DNA from: JBBKWQ01 sp037969115
Lineage (GTDB): Bacteria > Actinomycetota > Acidimicrobiia > Acidimicrobiales > Ilumatobacteraceae
Assembly (NCBI GenBank): GCA_037969115.1
Contig: JBBKWQ010000179.1
Coordinates: forward strand, 1-10,213
Length of the DNA: 10,213 nt
Direction of reading: 5' to 3'
Shown here: piece by piece, positions 1 through 7,763 of the stretch
Layout of the letters: each line of letters begins with the position of its first letter
Position numbering within the stretch: position 1 is the first letter of the stretch
The notes under the pieces: generated by a model
Told to the model about the DNA's origin: nothing
Seen by the model: the letters and a program-made list of their open reading frames with translations, nothing else
The model's database searches: none
Translations under genes and position numbers: made by a program

Positions 1-10
1 GGAGAGACCC

Positions 11-1762
11 ATGACCAAGATGACCGGGGCACAAGCCCTGATCAAATCACTCGAGCAGGAACAGGTCGACGTCATGTTCGGCCTGCCGGGAGGCTGCATC
101 CTGCCTGCCTACGACCCGCTCATCGAGTCGTCGATCCGTCACGTACTGGTGCGTCACGAGCAGGGTGCGGGCCACATGGCGGAGGGCTATGCCCACGTCA
201 CCGGCAAGCCCGGCGTCGCGCTGGTCACCTCTGGCCCGGCAGCCACCAACCTCGTCACGCCACTGATGGACGCCTACATGGACTCCATCCCGATGGTCGG
301 CATCACCGGGCAGGTGTCCACGGCGGCCATCGGCACCGACGCGTTCCAGGAGTGCGACACGGTGGGCATCACCCGTTCGTGTACGAAGCACAACGAACTC
401 ATCATGAGGGCCGAAGACGTGCCCATGGCCGTCCGCCAGGCGTTCCACATCGCGCAGACCGGACGTCCCGGCCCGACGCTGATCGATGTTCCCAAGGACG
501 TGCTCACCAACGAGATGACGTGGCACTGGCCGTCAGACGACGAGGTCATCGCGTCACTGCCGGGCTACCGACCGAACACCAAGGGCCATCCTCGGATGAT
601 CAAGGAGGCCGCCCGCCTCATCCTCGAGTCGGAGCGCCCCGTGCTCTACGTCGGTGGTGGCATCTTGAAGGCTCGCGCTGCGGAGGCGCTGCGCGAACTC
701 GCCGATCTCACCGGCATCCACGTGGTGACCACGCTCATGGCGCGCGGCGCGTTCCCCGACGACCATCCGCAGTGTCTCGGCATGCCCGGCATGCACGGCA
801 CCGCCACGGCGACGACCACGCTCCAGAAGAGTGATCTCCTCATCGCGCTCGGCGCCCGTTTCGACGACCGCATCACGGGCAAGGTCGACTCGTTCGCTCC
901 CGACGCCAAGGTCATCCACGTCGACATCGACCCGGCCGAGCAGGGCAAGGTTCGCAAGCCCGATGTGCCGATCGTGGGCGACTGCCGCCAGGTCATCACC
1001 GAGATGGTGAAGGCGATCAAGAACCTGCTCGAAGGTGGTGCGGTGCAGGCCGACATCAGCGCGTGGAAGAGCCGCATCTCGGGCTGGCAGGAGATGTTCC
1101 CCACCACCTACGAACAGTCGCAGCCCGGTGATGCACTCAAGCCGCAGTACTGCCTCGAGCAGCTCCGCGATCAGGCACCCGAGGGCACCATCCTCACATC
1201 GGGCGTCGGTCAGCACCAGATGTGGTCGTCGCTGCACTGGAAGTTCAACGAGCCCTACACCTGGGTGAACTCAGGTGGCCTGGGCACGATGGGTTTCTCG
1301 ATCCCGGCGGCGATCGGCGCCAAGATGGGCGCACCCGACCGCACGGTCTGGGCTGTCGACGGCGACGGTTGTTTCCAGATGACCGCGCAGGAACTGGTCA
1401 CCGCCACGGTCGAGCGCATCCCCATCAAGGTGGCGTTGCTGAACAACAGCTACCTCGGCATGGTCCGGCAGTGGCAGGAGATGTTCTACGACGAGCGGTA
1501 CAGCGAGGTCTATCTCTCCACCGAGACACCCGACTACGTGAAGTGGGCTGAGTCGATGGGTTGCGTCGCCATCCGGGTGGAGTCTCCCGAAGAGGTCGCG
1601 CCGGCGATCGAGAAGGCCAACGCCATCAACGATCGTTCGGTCGTCATCGAGTTCCGCACCGATTCCGACGAGAAGGTGTTCCCGATGGTTCCGGCGGGTC
1701 AGGCCAACGACAACTTGCTCGTGCACCCTTCCCAAGAATCGAACCGCGAGGCCCTGCGATGA
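11..1762 (+). CDS. ilvB: Acetolactate synthase large (catalytic) subunit
   Basis: This is the ThDP-, FAD- and Mg-dependent enzyme that condenses two pyruvates to 2-acetolactate, or pyruvate plus 2-ketobutyrate to 2-aceto-2-hydroxybutyrate, the first common step of branched-chain amino acid synthesis in the cytoplasm. At 583 aa it has the usual family length. The N-terminal ThDP (PYR) domain shows VMFGLPGG and then RHEQGAGHMAEGYA, with the catalytic glutamate at E50. The central FAD-binding domain shows LGARFDDRITGKV and VIHVDIDPAE. The C-terminal PP domain has the ThDP/Mg motif GDG (451-453) leading to NN (478-479), followed by SYLGMVRQWQ. The start at 11 is supported by GGAGAG at 1-6; an ATG at 20 is a less likely alternative. 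It overlaps ilvN by four bases (ATGA), so the two subunits are probably made by coupled translation. The operon promoter and any leader lie upstream of the window. Nothing in the gene looks damaged. Confidence 0.97.
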   Translation: MTKMTGAQALIKSLEQEQVDVMFGLPGGCILPAYDPLIESSIRHVLVRHEQGAGHMAEGYAHVTGKPGVALVTSGPAATNLVTPLMDAYMDSIPMVGITGQVSTAAIGTDAFQECDTVGITRSCTKHNELIMRAEDVPMAVRQAFHIAQTGRPGPTLIDVPKDVLTNEMTWHWPSDDEVIASLPGYRPNTKGHPRMIKEAARLILESERPVLYVGGGILKARAAEALRELADLTGIHVVTTLMARGAFPDDHPQCLGMPGMHGTATATTTLQKSDLLIALGARFDDRITGKVDSFAPDAKVIHVDIDPAEQGKVRKPDVPIVGDCRQVITEMVKAIKNLLEGGAVQADISAWKSRISGWQEMFPTTYEQSQPGDALKPQYCLEQLRDQAPEGTILTSGVGQHQMWSSLHWKFNEPYTWVNSGGLGTMGFSIPAAIGAKMGAPDRTVWAVDGDGCFQMTAQELVTATVERIPIKVALLNNSYLGMVRQWQEMFYDERYSEVYLSTETPDYVKWAESMGCVAIRVESPEEVAPAIEKANAINDRSVVIEFRTDSDEKVFPMVPAGQANDNLLVHPSQESNREALR

Positions 1763-2319
1763 GCACCACCAAGATGTCGAACGTTCAACACCACATCTTG
1801 TCGGTGCTCGTGCAGAACCGTCCGGGTGTGCTTGCCCGCGTTGCGGGGTTGTTCGCCCGGCGGGGCTACAACATCTATTCGCTCGCCGTCGCTCCGGCGG
1901 AGGACGAGGCGATGAGCCGCATCACCATCGTCGTCGACGTCGAGTCGGCTCCGCTCGAACAGGTGGTGAAGCAGCTGTTCAAGCTGATCGAGGTCGTCAA
2001 GATCAGCGAGCTCGATCCGCGCCGTTCCGTGGAACGCGAACTGCTGCTCGTGACCGTGCGTGTGGCAGCCGACGAACGCGCGCAGATCGTCGAGCTCACC
2101 ACGATCTTCGAGGGCAAGATCCTGGCCGTCGGAGCCGACCGGCTGACCGTCAGTCTCGACGGCCATCCCGACAAGCTCGACGATTTTGAAGAGCTCCTGG
2201 CGGACTATGTAATTGTTGAGCTCCAGCGCACTGGTCGTGTGGCCCTCCCGAAACTCGACCGCGAGGCACGACTCCGTGCCGTCGACTCCCCGAACAACTC
2301 AACCGGAAAGGTGGGCTGA
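1759..2319 (+). CDS. ilvN: Acetolactate synthase small (regulatory) subunit
   Basis: This 186-aa protein is the regulatory partner of IlvB. In this family it activates the catalytic subunit and gives feedback inhibition by valine. An N-terminal ACT domain (about residues 11-87) shows NRPGVLARVAGLFARRGYNI. G23 and N38 line up with G14 and N29 of E. coli IlvH, positions tied to valine sensing, so the enzyme is probably valine-sensitive (inference). The C-terminal ALS small-subunit domain (about 93-165) follows, with VERELLLVTV, IFEGKILAVG and a final VELQRTGRVAL. The start is the ATG at 1759 inside the ATGA overlap with ilvB, with GAGG at 1748-1751 as ribosome site. The same frame is open from 1561, but that upstream part lies within ilvB and resembles nothing in the family. 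The protein ends in a short Asn/Ser/Lys tail. The stop is 1 nt before ilvC. Confidence 0.95.
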   Translation: MSTTKMSNVQHHILSVLVQNRPGVLARVAGLFARRGYNIYSLAVAPAEDEAMSRITIVVDVESAPLEQVVKQLFKLIEVVKISELDPRRSVERELLLVTVRVAADERAQIVELTTIFEGKILAVGADRLTVSLDGHPDKLDDFEELLADYVIVELQRTGRVALPKLDREARLRAVDSPNNSTGKVG

Positions 2320-2320
2320 C

Positions 2321-3349
2321 ATGGCCGCCAATGTGTACTACGAGGCTGACGCCGACCCCGCAATCATCCGTGGCCGCAAGGTCGCCATCATCGGCTACGG
2401 CTCGCAGGGGCATGCACACGCGCTGAACCTCAAGGAGTCGGGCGTCGATGTGTGTGTCGGCCTGCGGGAAGGTTCGTCGTCGAAGGCCAAGGCCGAGCAT
2501 GCCGGTCTGACGGTGAAGACGATCGACGAGGCGTCCGAATGGGCCGACGTCATCATGATCTTGGCTCCCGACACCGAGCAGAAGCACATCTTCGACAATC
2601 ACATCGCCCCGCACCTGAAGCCCGGCGACGCACTCGCGTTCGCGCACGGCTTCAACGTGCGCTTCGGCCGCATCACTGCGCCTGAGGGTGTCGACTCGAT
2701 CATGATCGCGCCGAAGGGTCCGGGGCACCTCGTGCGACGGACTTACACCGAAGGTGGGGGTGTGCCCGCCCTCATCGCCGTCGATCAGGACGCGACCGGC
2801 AACGCAAAGGCAGTCGCGCTCTCGTATGCCGAGGCCATCGGTGGCGCCCGAGCCGGCGTGATCGAGACCACCTTCCCCGAAGAGACCGAGACCGACCTGT
2901 TCGGCGAGCAAGTCGTGTTGTGTGGCGGACTCACACGGTTGGTGCAGGCCGGATTCGAAACCTTGACCGAAGCCGGGTACGCGCCCGAGATGGCGTACTT
3001 CGAATGTCTGCACGAGGTGAAGCTCATCGTCGACCTCATGTACGAGGAGGGGATCGCCGGCATGCGCTATTCGATCTCCGACACTGCCGAGTACGGCGAC
3101 CTCACCCGCGGACCCCGTATCGTCACGGCCGACACCAAGGCCGAGATGAAGAAGATCCTGGGCGAGATCCAGTCGGGTCAGTTCGCCGACGAGTGGGTCG
3201 CCGAGAGCGAATCGGGCCGTGCCAACTATCACCGGATGCAGGAAGAGGGCAAGACGCACCCGATCGAGCAGGTCGGGGCAGAGCTCCGCGCGATGATGCC
3301 GTGGATCGGCGCCGGTCGTCAGAAGGTTGCCGAAGCCTCCGGCGGCTGA
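2321..3349 (+). CDS. ilvC: Ketol-acid reductoisomerase, class I
   Basis: This enzyme performs Mg-dependent isomerisation and NAD(P)H reduction of acetolactate or acetohydroxybutyrate to the dihydroxy acid, the step after IlvBN. At 342 aa it is of the short class I form. The N-terminal Rossmann domain has VAIIGYGSQGHAHALNL (about residues 23-40). The cofactor loop is LREGSSSKAKAE; an arginine with several serines there is typical of NADPH-preferring enzymes (inference). The C-terminal knotted domain carries the metal ligands: D192 and E196 in DLFGEQ, and E228 and E232 in FECLHE. It also has the typical MRYSISDTAEYGD segment. The start at 2321 follows AAGG at 2308-2311, and the protein begins with the family-like MAANVYYEADAD. 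A TTG at 2213 would add 36 residues but lies inside ilvN and is rejected. Translation is probably coupled to ilvN. Confidence 0.97.
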   Translation: MAANVYYEADADPAIIRGRKVAIIGYGSQGHAHALNLKESGVDVCVGLREGSSSKAKAEHAGLTVKTIDEASEWADVIMILAPDTEQKHIFDNHIAPHLKPGDALAFAHGFNVRFGRITAPEGVDSIMIAPKGPGHLVRRTYTEGGGVPALIAVDQDATGNAKAVALSYAEAIGGARAGVIETTFPEETETDLFGEQVVLCGGLTRLVQAGFETLTEAGYAPEMAYFECLHEVKLIVDLMYEEGIAGMRYSISDTAEYGDLTRGPRIVTADTKAEMKKILGEIQSGQFADEWVAESESGRANYHRMQEEGKTHPIEQVGAELRAMMPWIGAGRQKVAEASGG

Positions 3350-3359
3350 ACCGTTCCGT

Positions 3360-3384
3360 AATCCCGAGTTGTGAGGTCGGGATT
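3360..3384. terminator. Perfect 8-bp inverted repeat after ilvC: terminator or operator
   Basis: AATCCCGA (3360-3367) and TCGGGATT (3377-3384) are perfect reverse complements around a 9-nt loop, 10 nt after the ilvC stop. The position fits a transcription end for the ilvBNC operon. No run of T follows, so it would not be a classical intrinsic terminator; actinobacterial terminators often lack the T tract. The candidate -35 box of metY lies in the loop, so the dyad could instead be an operator for metY. Sequence alone does not decide between these. Confidence 0.4.
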
Positions 3385-3397
3385 CGTCGCCTAGTGT
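3369..3397 (+). promoter_or_regulatory. Candidate leaderless promoter of metY
   Basis: TTGTGA (3369-3374) and TAGTGT (3392-3397) are separated by 17 nt, a normal spacing for the main vegetative sigma factor. The -10 matches TANNNT. Its last base is 9 nt before the metY ATG at 3407, which puts the expected transcription start at or next to the ATG. There is no purine-rich ribosome site just before this ATG, unlike ilvB, ilvN and ilvC, so metY is probably translated from a leaderless transcript, as is common in actinobacteria. The -35 match is only partial. Confidence 0.45.
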
Positions 3398-3406
3398 TTC
3401 GCAACT

Positions 3407-4720
3407 ATGAGCGACACCTGGGGTTTCGAGACCAAGCAGATCCACGTCGGCGGCGAGCCCGACCCGACCACCGGCGCGCGTGCAGTGCCGATCTATCAGA
3501 CCACGTCGTACGAGTTCCGCGACACGGATCACGCGGCGAACCTTTTCGGCCTCGCCGAAGTCGGCAACATCTACACGCGCATCATGAACCCGACGCAAGG
3601 CGCGCTCGAGGCGCGGCTCAATGCGCTCGAAGGCGGGTGCACGACCGCGATCGGCATTCCCGGAACGCTGGTCGTTGCCTCCGGTCAGTCCGCCGAGACG
3701 CTGGCGATTCTCACTCTGTGCGAATCCGGCGACCACGTGGTCTCATCGCCGTCGCTCTACGGCGGCACCTACAACCTGTTGCACCACACCCTGCCGCGCC
3801 TCGGCATCGATGTCACGTTCGTCGACGATCCTGATGACTTGTCGCAGTGGGAGGCGGCCGTCCGGCCGAACACCAAGGTGTTCTTCGGTGAGGTGATCCC
3901 GAACCCGAAGAACGACGTGTTCGACATCGAGGGGGTGAGTGGAGTCGCGCATGCCAACGGCATCCCGCTGATGGTCGACAACACCGTGGCGACTCCCTAC
4001 CTGATCCGACCGATCGAGTGGGGTGCCGACATCGTGGTACACAGCCTCACCAAGTTCATCGGGGGGCACGGCAACTCGATCGGCGGCGCGATCACCGACG
4101 GCGGCACCTTCGACTACGGAGCCTCCGGCCGGTTCTCGAACTTCACCGAGCCCGATCCCAGCTATCACGGCCTGGCCTATTGGCCCGCACTCGGACACGG
4201 GTCGTTCATCCTCAAGGCACGTGTGCAGCTGCTGCGCGACCTCGGCATGGCGATCTCACCGTTCAATGCGTTCCTGATTCTCCAGGGTCTGGAGACGCTG
4301 AGCCTCCGGATGGACCGTCATTGGGCGAACGCGCAGAAGGTGGCCGAATTCCTTCAGGCTCGACCAGAGGTCGAGGGTGTGAGCTATGCGGGTCTCGAGT
4401 CGAGTCCCTGGCACGAGCGTGCCAAGCATCTCGGCGGCGGGAAGGGCTATGGATCCGTCATCGGCTTCGAGATCAACGGCGGCCTCGAGGCCGGCAAGAA
4501 GTTCGTCGAAGGGCTGACGCTGCACAGCCACGTCGCGAACATCGGCGATGCGCGCAGTCTCGTGATTCACCCTGCGAGTACCACGCACAGTCAGCTCACC
4601 GCTGAGGAGCAGGCGGCGAGTGCGGTCACGCCGGGCCTGGTGCGCCTCAGCGTCGGTCTCGAGTCGATCGACGACATCCTCGCCGACCTGACGCAAGGGT
4701 TCGCAGCCACGGGTACCTGA
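3407..4720 (+). CDS. metY: O-acetylhomoserine aminocarboxypropyltransferase (sulfhydrylase)
   Basis: This is a PLP enzyme of the Cys/Met metabolism family (fold type I) that makes homocysteine from O-acetylhomoserine and sulfide, the direct sulfhydrylation route to methionine. At 437 aa it has the normal MetY length, longer than the roughly 380-400 aa of cystathionine synthases and lyases. Visible marks are the N-terminal FETKQIHVGGEPDPTTGARAVPIYQTTSYEF; Y56 and R58 in IYTRIMNPT (phosphate contacts of the neighbouring subunit's PLP); D191 in MVDNTVATPY (pyridine nitrogen); and the Schiff-base lysine K216 in VVHSLTKFIGGHG. The long middle segment (about 235-290) and the C-terminal NIGDARSLVIHPASTTHSQL are typical of MetY. 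The reading frame is intact. It is separated from ilvC by 57 nt and probably has its own promoter. Use of O-succinylhomoserine cannot be excluded from sequence alone. Confidence 0.93.
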   Translation: MSDTWGFETKQIHVGGEPDPTTGARAVPIYQTTSYEFRDTDHAANLFGLAEVGNIYTRIMNPTQGALEARLNALEGGCTTAIGIPGTLVVASGQSAETLAILTLCESGDHVVSSPSLYGGTYNLLHHTLPRLGIDVTFVDDPDDLSQWEAAVRPNTKVFFGEVIPNPKNDVFDIEGVSGVAHANGIPLMVDNTVATPYLIRPIEWGADIVVHSLTKFIGGHGNSIGGAITDGGTFDYGASGRFSNFTEPDPSYHGLAYWPALGHGSFILKARVQLLRDLGMAISPFNAFLILQGLETLSLRMDRHWANAQKVAEFLQARPEVEGVSYAGLESSPWHERAKHLGGGKGYGSVIGFEINGGLEAGKKFVEGLTLHSHVANIGDARSLVIHPASTTHSQLTAEEQAASAVTPGLVRLSVGLESIDDILADLTQGFAATGT

Positions 4721-4880
4721 CCTCGTCGATCATCTCAACTGGTCGGCAACTGTCGGCAACTGGTCAGCAACTGGTCAGCGGTCACGGTGTCGCGCCCGGT
4801 ACCACACTTTGTCCTACAGTTCTCGCGTCGATTTGTCGATATCCATAACGACGTAATCCGGGAGAACGAAGAGACCCAAG
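4721..4880. other. 160-bp intergenic spacer before the repeat-protein gene
   Basis: Apart from the short direct repeats at 4736-4778, this spacer shows no coding frame and no hairpin with a T tract. TACAGT at 4815-4820 could serve as a -10 box, but no matching -35 box is seen 16-18 nt upstream. A weak TTGTCG (4833-4838) and TAATCC (4854-4859) pair has a 15-nt gap. The promoter of the downstream gene is therefore not assigned. GAAGAG at 4868-4873 is a modest ribosome site 7 nt before the ATG at 4881, with a further GGGAG at 4860-4864. Confidence 0.5.
4736..4778. repeat. Four tandem 10-11 bp direct repeats in the spacer
   Basis: Four head-to-tail copies of CAACTGGTC(A/G)G start at 4736, 4747, 4757 and 4768. 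Copy 2 lacks one G; copies 3 and 4 are identical. Spacing of 11, 10 and 11 bp is about one DNA turn, so any protein reading the motif would sit on one face of the helix. The array lies 16 nt after the metY stop and about 100 nt before the large secreted-protein gene. It may be a regulator-binding array or simply replication slippage. Confidence 0.6.
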
Positions 4881-4997
4881 ATGACCAGCAGTTCGAGACG
4901 ACGGGGTGGCGAGTTCAGACGCGCGCTCGCCGCATCGATGCTGGTGATGCTGGCCACGACGGTTACGTCGATCGTGCGGGCCCCTCTGGTCGATGCT
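4881..4997 (+). other. Signal peptide of the repeat protein
   Basis: Residues 1-39 have a basic start (RRR at 6-8, RR at 13-14), a hydrophobic core (about residues 15-32, ALAASMLVMLATTVTSIV) and small-residue cleavage options at VRA (34) or VDA (39). This fits Sec-dependent export of the large protein. The RR pair lacks the flanking residues of a convincing twin-arginine signal. Confidence 0.75.
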
Positions 4998-7763
4998 CTG
5001 CCGAATGGGGCGTCGTGCGGGGCATCTCCGAAGTACCAGTGGACGACCCAGGCCCAGGGATCCACCCCGAGTGCTTTCACGCTCAGTGGTGTGACCGTCA
5101 CACCGTCGCTGACTACCAGCGTGCCGGCCGGCTCGGAGTATTTCATCACCAGCGAACAACGAGGCGCCGAGACCGGCATCATCCGGATGTTGCTCGACGG
5201 CACACCGAATGGTCAGCTGATCGGCTGGCGGCTGACGTTCAGTGAACCGGTGTACGACTTCACGATTCCGTTTCTCGACATCGACAGCGTGAGCGGAACG
5301 TTCACCGATGTCGTCCAGTTCTCCGCGTTCAGCGGAGCCACCAATGTCACCAACACGGCGACTGCTGCTCTCGGCTCGTCCTTGGCGCAGACCGGCGTCA
5401 ACCCGCTCGAGTTCACGGGCATCGCCAATGTTCCCAGCGAATCGACGGCCGGGAACGCCGTCGTCACCGTCCCTGGTCCGATCACCCGGATCGACGTCAC
5501 CTACATCGACGGGCCGGGTCCCGACCAGCAGGTGCTCGGCATCGGCGACGTCGGATTCTGCGCGCCACAGACGGGTCTGGCGAAGCGCGTGGTGTCGGGT
5601 CCGACGAGCAACGGCAACGGCACCCATTCGGCCACCTACCGGTTCGTCCTCAAGAACCTCGGTGGCACCGGCCTCTACGACAACCAGATCACCGACAGTC
5701 TCACGGGAGCGTTCGGCACCCGCGTGGTCGGGACGCCGACCATCCCGGGTCAGTACCAGACCGGTCCACCGGTGATCGTCACCAACGCCACAAGTCCGCT
5801 CGCGGTCAACACCTCGTTCAACGGCTCGTCGAACACCGGACTGCTGGATCCGGCTACCGGGCATCTCGCGGTCGGCGAGAGCATCGTGGTCGATCTGCCC
5901 ATCACGTTCTATCCGACGTTCGTCGGGGCGACCTTCACCGCCAACAACACCTCCACCGCTGCCGGCGACACGTTGCTCAACCGCAACGGTATCACCAGCG
6001 GCAATACCACCGACGTGTCCGACAATGGAGCCGACCCCGACCCGAACTCGAACGGCAACCCCGGCCAAGCCGGTGAGAATGATCCGACGCCGCTCACTGT
6101 TACAGCGACCCGTTCGATCTCGCTCGACAAGCAGTACACCGGCTTCGTCGATACGGACGGATCGGGAACTCGATCGGTCGGCGATCGCTACAACTATTCG
6201 TTCCTGGTGAGGAACACGGGTGACGTGACTCTGACCTCGGTCGGTGTCACCGACCCCACTGCCGGACCGGTGACGTGCCCGGTGAATACGCTCGCCGCTG
6301 GTGCGAGCACGACCTGTACATCGTTCCGGACGTTGACGCAGACGAACATCGATGCGGGTGTGGTCAACAACACCGCGACCGCCTCCGGGACACAGGGTGG
6401 CATCACTGTGACCGCCGTCGACAGCGAGTCCACACCGGTGGCACAGATCAGCTCGATCTCGATCGTGAAGTCGTTCACCGGTTCCACCACCGGTCTGGTA
6501 GCCGGATCGGTCATGACCTACAACGCGGTCGTCACCAACACCGGCACCGTGACATTGACCTCGATCGCCGTGAACGACCCGATCGCCGCAAGTGTCACGT
6601 GTCCGGGAACGTCGCTGGCCTCGCGCGCCACGATGACGTGCGCGATCACGTATCTGGTCACGCAGGCCGACGTCGACCGCGGTCAGATCGACAACGTCGC
6701 CAGCGTCGCCGGAACAGATCCCAATGGCGCCGTGCGTGTCGACAACGACGCCGAACGGGTCATCCTCAATCAGACACCGTCGATCGACATCAACAAGCCG
6801 GCTCCCGTTCGTACCGACAACGATTCGTCCGGCACGACCTCGTTGGGCGACGTGCTCACGTACAACATCGTCGTCACGAACACCGGCAACGTCACGCTCA
6901 ACTCGGTGGCCGTCACCGACTCGATCACCGGACCCGTCACCTGTACCCCGACGAGCCTCGCACCTGGGGCGATCGCGACCTGCGTGACTTCCTTGACCGT
7001 GAACCAGGCGCAGGTCGACGCCGGAGTGATCTCGAACACGGCAACCGTGACGGCGAACTCTGTATCGGGCGGCGCCGTTTCCGACACCGACTCCGAGAAC
7101 ACGCCCGTGCCCCGGAACAGCTCGATCTCGCTCGACAAGGTGTTCACGTCACTCACCGACACCGACAGCTCCGGCACCACAACTGACGGCGACATCGCGA
7201 ACTACTCCTTCATCGTTCGAAACGGTGGCAACACCACGCTGACAGGCGTCGCCGTGAGCGACCCGTTGACTGGTCCGGTCGACTGTGGCGGCGTGACGGC
7301 GTTGGCGCCAGGCGCCTCGGTCACATGCACCGGGAGCTACGTCATCACTCAGGCCGACGTCGACGCCGGCGTCTTCGTGAACACAGCCACGGTCACTGCG
7401 ACCGGCCCTGGTGGGAGCACCGTTCAAGACAGTGACACCGAGACCATCACGCCCACCCAGCAACCGTCCGTCGACGTCGCGAAGTCGCTCGCCTCGTCGA
7501 ACGACCTCGATTCGTCGGGCGACATCTCCGTGAACGACGAGTTGAACTACTCGATCGTCGTCACCAACACCGGCACCGTGACACTCTCGAACATCGTCGT
7601 CGACGACTCACTGACCGGATCGGTGACCTGTCCGGTCTCCACACTCGTCCCGGGCGATTCGACCACATGTCTGACGACGTACGTGGTCGTGCAGAGTGAC
7701 GTCGACGCCGGCATGGTCGACAACGTCGCCACGGTGACCGCGTCGACAACGTCGCCACGGTGA
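4881..7763 (+). CDS. Secreted DUF11-repeat surface protein, 5' part, cut by a frameshift
   Basis: As read, this gives 960 residues ending in an artificial tail after DNVATVTA. Order of parts: signal peptide (1-39); a beta-rich N-terminal domain (about 46-228) with single cysteines near each end (C46 and C227); a divergent DUF11-like domain without the cysteine pair (about 231-375); an Asp/Asn-rich linker (about 380-405, DNGADPDPNSNGNPGQAGEN); then DUF11/DUF7507-like repeats 1-4 (411-860) and most of repeat 5. Each repeat has VxNTGxVTL, a Cys pair around a LAPGAS-like turn, TQADVDAG and NTATVTA. Such proteins are exported beta-sandwich stalks or adhesins; a ligand cannot be named. The stop at 7761-7763 exists only because of a 26-bp tandem duplication. 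Without it the frame continues to the window edge, giving at least 1769 residues. The lone N-terminal product would lack whatever C-terminal anchor the full gene has. Confidence 0.88.
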   Translation: MTSSSRRRGGEFRRALAASMLVMLATTVTSIVRAPLVDALPNGASCGASPKYQWTTQAQGSTPSAFTLSGVTVTPSLTTSVPAGSEYFITSEQRGAETGIIRMLLDGTPNGQLIGWRLTFSEPVYDFTIPFLDIDSVSGTFTDVVQFSAFSGATNVTNTATAALGSSLAQTGVNPLEFTGIANVPSESTAGNAVVTVPGPITRIDVTYIDGPGPDQQVLGIGDVGFCAPQTGLAKRVVSGPTSNGNGTHSATYRFVLKNLGGTGLYDNQITDSLTGAFGTRVVGTPTIPGQYQTGPPVIVTNATSPLAVNTSFNGSSNTGLLDPATGHLAVGESIVVDLPITFYPTFVGATFTANNTSTAAGDTLLNRNGITSGNTTDVSDNGADPDPNSNGNPGQAGENDPTPLTVTATRSISLDKQYTGFVDTDGSGTRSVGDRYNYSFLVRNTGDVTLTSVGVTDPTAGPVTCPVNTLAAGASTTCTSFRTLTQTNIDAGVVNNTATASGTQGGITVTAVDSESTPVAQISSISIVKSFTGSTTGLVAGSVMTYNAVVTNTGTVTLTSIAVNDPIAASVTCPGTSLASRATMTCAITYLVTQADVDRGQIDNVASVAGTDPNGAVRVDNDAERVILNQTPSIDINKPAPVRTDNDSSGTTSLGDVLTYNIVVTNTGNVTLNSVAVTDSITGPVTCTPTSLAPGAIATCVTSLTVNQAQVDAGVISNTATVTANSVSGGAVSDTDSENTPVPRNSSISLDKVFTSLTDTDSSGTTTDGDIANYSFIVRNGGNTTLTGVAVSDPLTGPVDCGGVTALAPGASVTCTGSYVITQADVDAGVFVNTATVTATGPGGSTVQDSDTETITPTQQPSVDVAKSLASSNDLDSSGDISVNDELNYSIVVTNTGTVTLSNIVVDDSLTGSVTCPVSTLVPGDSTTCLTTYVVVQSDVDAGMVDNVATVTASTTSPR

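Noticed and set aside
2213..2320. Upstream TTG start for ilvC
   Set aside because: It would add 36 residues encoded inside ilvN and unlike the family. The ATG at 2321 has a good ribosome site and a typical N-terminus.
2150..3736. 528-codon open frame on the minus strand across ilvN, ilvC and metY
   Set aside because: It lies antisense to three well-supported genes and crosses their boundaries. Its sequence is of low-complexity Arg/Asp/Gly type, as expected from a shadow frame in GC-rich DNA.
4736..4778. CRISPR-like array
   Set aside because: Units are only 10-11 bp and directly abutting, with no spacers and no cas genes.
4881..4950. Twin-arginine (Tat) export signal
   Set aside because: Arginine pairs are present, but the S/T-R-R-x-F-L-K context is not, so an ordinary Sec signal fits better.
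4782..6068. 428-codon minus-strand open frame opposite the start of the surface-protein gene
   Set aside because: Shadow of the + strand gene, with no recognisable family, and its composition is typical of antisense frames.
7700..7763. Programmed -1 ribosomal frameshift joining the two halves of the surface protein
   Set aside because: A -1 shift in the 7700-7763 overlap would join the frames, but there is no slippery heptamer or homopolymer run there, and the exact 26-bp duplication explains the shift fully.
7760..7763. GTGA overlap as start of a separate downstream gene
   Set aside because: There is no ribosome site before the GTG, the product would begin mid-repeat, and it would lack a signal peptide. 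The overlap is a chance effect of the duplication.
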